The translations under genes and the position numbers were made by a program. Under the pieces are notes generated by a model that did not search any database, had not been told where the DNA came from, and was given only the letters and a program-made list of their open reading frames with translations. A stretch of DNA of 55,881 nucleotides from Legionella sp. (GTDB lineage Bacteria; Pseudomonadota; Gammaproteobacteria; Legionellales; Legionellaceae): the NCBI GenBank assembly GCA_031291095.1, contig JARLJR010000113.1, positions 1 through 55,881 on the forward strand, written 5' to 3'. Positions within the stretch are counted from its first letter, which is position 1, and each line of letters begins with the position of its first letter. Below are positions 53,490-55,881 of the stretch, piece by piece.

Positions 53490-53523
53490 GTAGCCCGTAT
53501 TAGAGTAGCATAATACGGGCTAC
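53490..53523. terminator. Perfect GTAGCCCGTATTA palindrome
   Basis: 13-bp arms (53490-53502, 53511-53523) with an 8-nt loop, followed by GTGTTTT. Between convergent ADH and DUF1328 genes. Same family as 23120; a half-copy (CCGTATAATACGGCTAC) is at about 47993-48009. Confidence 0.85.
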
Positions 53524-53528
53524 GTGTT

Positions 53529-53708
53529 TTAAGGTACAACCATCGGACCAGTTCCAAATAAACTCATAATCAGCATAATAATAAAGATCACAATAAATAA
53601 AAAGAATAAGATCTTAGCTATATTTGTAGCAGTTGAAGCAACACCTCTAAAACCAAATAAACCAGCAACAATCGCAATCAACAAAAATATGACCGCCCAA
53701 TGTAACAT
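53529..53708 (-). CDS. DUF1328 small membrane protein (YtjA-like)
   Basis: 59 aa with two membrane helices: [20 protein letters not shown] and the following [20 protein letters not shown]. Matches DUF1328/YtjA, of unknown function and often linked to stress response. The ATG at 53708 has AAGGAG upstream; the longer frame has no ribosome site. Confidence 0.9.
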   Translation of the reverse strand: MLHWAVIFLLIAIVAGLFGFRGVASTATNIAKILFFLFIVIFIIMLIMSLFGTGPMVVP

Positions 53709-53822
53709 AACAATCTCCTTATTAATTACACAACAGGTGCCAAAATTAACCACCCATTGTTTAATACAGCGTCATAATGTACTTTCTAAGTATAGATTAT
53801 TTTAAGCGCAGAGTAGCAACCA

Positions 53823-55223
53823 CTACTCGGAGGCAATTGGATTGACCCCGATGTTGGGATTAATACCGCAGTCATCAAGAATCTTGAGTAAATTGTTACC
53901 TTTTTTAGTGAAACGATTAATACAATACTCCGTCAAATAACTTTTTAAAATATAATAATATTCATCCAAAATTAAAATACGTAGTATTTTCTCCGCTCGT
54001 TCTAAGTGCTTGATTTGACTGAATTCACAAGCTTGAAATAAGACACCGCCCAACATTGCTGCAATACTTGCCTTTCGTTGAGGGTTTGCCAAATAAAAAC
54101 GTTGTATGCATTCGTCCAACGCACGATCTTTATCCCATTCCACCCATTCATCATAGAGTTTCATAGCAGGTGCTGGATTAAAGGCATTTTGCGTGATAAT
54201 TCCTTGGATGGCATAAGCAACGGGAACTATAGCCTGTATATTGGCCCAAGAGCAGTTACCCGCAATCTGGGGACTAATTGGCATTCGCGCCACGGGAATT
54301 AAACCTAACTGTTGATTAATTTGCTGATGGAAATAACGTCGACTTTGTTTCTTATACATAAAGTTTTGTAAGAACCTTAGGTTAATTTCTTCAGGGTGGG
54401 TAATTTGGTAGATATTAACCGTGCCTTCTTTGGTGCTATTTTCACCCCGATCTATTTTTGCCCACCATTGTCCAAAGCGGATAAAGCCCATTGCATGTCC
54501 ACGGCTTGCTGCAGGAAGAATCAGCATAGGTGCCTGTAATATTTGCTGCATGCGGGCAAAATGCTGATCTTGTAACATGGGGATGTGTTGAAATTGTAAT
54601 AATTCAGCTGCATCATTAAAGGCATCGATAATCACATGCAGCAGGGGAAAATAGTCACGTAAATGTCGCGTTGAATAGCTACTGGTAAAGCGTCTTAAAG
54701 AGTCCTTAAGTACGGCAACTGTAAACTCCAGCATAAAGCCTTCGTAATCCAACTCAATAAATTCACCTTGAGCATTGACTATATCGACGTCACCTTGTAA
54801 TTCAAAACGATGTCCCAAAAGTTTGCCATTGATGAAGTCTAAGGCAAAATCGAGTCGCGCGCCGTATTGATATAATAAATGTTTTAATGGATCTTGGCCG
54901 CGCAGTACGGGATAAACTAATATGGAAAGTCCATTGCGTGTATAAGCATTCGCATCAGCGCCATGTTCTAATAATAAGCGCACCATATCGATGTCATTAT
55001 TATCCACAGCCCAGTGCAAAGGTGTATGCCCGGTCACATCTGCCGCGTTCACATCAACTTTTCGTGCAAGCAATTGTGCAGCAATTTTAGGTTGGCGGGT
55101 AATCGCGCATTCAATAAGCGGGGTAAAACCATATTCATCAACATCGTCTAAAGATTCGCCTGCACGTTCATAAGCATCAAAATCAGGCATGCGATGACTG
55201 ATAATGTCATTAGCAATGGTCAT
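53823..55223 (-). CDS. ankH: AnkH-like ankyrin-repeat effector
   Basis: 466 aa. Ankyrin repeats at about 30-130 (YGFTPLIECAITRQ, TGHTPLHWAVDNNDIDMVRLLLEHGAD, NGLSILVYPVLRG). The larger C-terminal region has C324 in PQIAGNCSWANIQA, consistent with the cysteine-protease-like fold reported for Legionella AnkH/LegA3. AnkH is one of the few Dot/Icm effectors conserved through the genus and is implicated in host transcription through LARP7. No signal peptide. The start codon overlaps the stop of the preceding gene by one base, so the pair is coupled. Identification is by overall resemblance; a search would settle it. Confidence 0.75.
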   Translation of the reverse strand: MTIANDIISHRMPDFDAYERAGESLDDVDEYGFTPLIECAITRQPKIAAQLLARKVDVNAADVTGHTPLHWAVDNNDIDMVRLLLEHGADANAYTRNGLSILVYPVLRGQDPLKHLLYQYGARLDFALDFINGKLLGHRFELQGDVDIVNAQGEFIELDYEGFMLEFTVAVLKDSLRRFTSSYSTRHLRDYFPLLHVIIDAFNDAAELLQFQHIPMLQDQHFARMQQILQAPMLILPAASRGHAMGFIRFGQWWAKIDRGENSTKEGTVNIYQITHPEEINLRFLQNFMYKKQSRRYFHQQINQQLGLIPVARMPISPQIAGNCSWANIQAIVPVAYAIQGIITQNAFNPAPAMKLYDEWVEWDKDRALDECIQRFYLANPQRKASIAAMLGGVLFQACEFSQIKHLERAEKILRILILDEYYYILKSYLTEYCINRFTKKGNNLLKILDDCGINPNIGVNPIASE

Positions 55224-55627
55224 TAGTAAGGCCCTCTAGGGGTAGGTGCATTACTAAATTTAGGCATGTTACCTAAACGCAATTGCTTCTCTTTTTCTTG
55301 CTCACGTCGCTTATTATCATATTCACGACGCGCGGCGGTATTTAAAGGAGGTTCGGGATTAACATTCGGGTCAATACCATCAAAACGCTGATTATCTAGG
55401 TATGGGTGTTGGAGCATGCCATTATCGGCAGCTTCTTCCGGGGTATCCCCAATATTATCAGAGGTGCTATGTTCACGCGCATTCACACGAGCTATTCTGC
55501 GCTCCCCGTCTTGCTCCATGAGGCGCCTTCTGCGCTCCATGTCTTTGGTTTCGGCAGCAAAATAACTACTATCAGCCCTACGGGCTGCTGGCAAATTGGT
55601 GTCTGGAATCGTTGCTTTTGTGCTCAT
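55223..55627 (-). CDS. Hypothetical 134-aa protein upstream of ankH-like gene
   Basis: Arg/Glu-rich, largely disordered and helical (DMERRRRLMEQDGERRIARV, REYDNKRREQEKEKQL), with a Pro-rich end. Its stop overlaps the ankH-like start by one base. Not recognised; translational coupling suggests an accessory or chaperone-like role for the effector, which is only a guess. Confidence 0.7.
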   Translation of the reverse strand: MSTKATIPDTNLPAARRADSSYFAAETKDMERRRRLMEQDGERRIARVNAREHSTSDNIGDTPEEAADNGMLQHPYLDNQRFDGIDPNVNPEPPLNTAARREYDNKRREQEKEKQLRLGNMPKFSNAPTPRGPY

Positions 55628-55770
55628 AATTACTGAGTATATACCTAAAAAAACTTTATGGCTAATTGCAGTACATTCTGTTAAATGTATCTGGTGTTAA
55701 GCAAAATGTCACTATTAATTTAATGTGGGCGGTGGGTGTCTTTTTCAAGAGGTTGCTGGTAATTAAATTC

Positions 55771-55881
<111 letters not shown>

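Overview
This window looks like chromosome from a Legionella species, probably not L. pneumophila itself. The evidence is a legiolysin-type 4-hydroxyphenylpyruvate dioxygenase, an AnkH-like core effector, a U-box effector candidate behind a PmrA-type box, a DUF2608 protein, AT-rich sequence, and the GTCATCCCGAAC-type dispersed palindromes. The last 90 bases are an uninterrupted G run that looks like a contig-end sequencing artefact.

Layout. 1-8.2 kb: uncharacterised, effector-like genes around rpe and a soluble lytic transglycosylase. 8.2-13 kb: a very large HtrA/Deg-type protease resembling the plant Deg9 group, then a DUF2608 phosphatase-like gene. 13-16.2 kb: a minus-strand ugpQ-ugpB-DUF2165 operon and a SIMPL-type secreted protein. 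16.3-20.9 kb: amino-acid catabolism (Leu/Glu-type dehydrogenase, O-methyltransferase, hppD/lly, fumarylacetoacetase, maleylacetoacetate isomerase). 21-30.1 kb: asnS, the Lol lipoprotein exporter, small transport genes, an ABC exporter and the U-box protein.

30,348-46,894 is an integrative element inserted in the 3' end of tRNA-Leu(UAA). A 26-bp direct repeat bounds it, a P4-type integrase sits beside the tRNA, and both ends carry paired CTTACCCAA repeats. A degenerate end-like sequence at about 37.1-37.3 kb divides it into two modules. The left module (30.5-36.9 kb) is a tightly coupled minus-strand operon that reads as a RiPP biosynthetic cluster: a previously uncalled 39-aa precursor-like ORF, an HExxH-type peptide hydroxylase, a YcaO enzyme ending in a proline motif, an MFS exporter, a GNAT acetyltransferase, a flavoprotein oxidoreductase and a methyltransferase. 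I consider this the most novel system in the window. The right module carries a three-gene TIGR04255-type operon of unknown function, an Xre regulator divergent from a HARE-HTH/PD-(D/E)XK nuclease, a secreted protein, and the element's replication/regulation/integration genes (DUF3987 helicase-primase-like, AlpA, integrase).

46.8-55.6 kb returns to core genome: tRNA-Leu, tRNA-Cys, tRNA-Gly, pgsA, a HAD phosphatase, rluC, RNase E with a 0.6-kb leader, a zinc alcohol dehydrogenase, a DUF1328 membrane peptide, and the ankH-like gene with its upstream partner.

Nearly every convergent gene pair is separated by a strong palindrome, usually belonging to one of a few dispersed repeat families. All functions come from reading sequence motifs; no database search was run.
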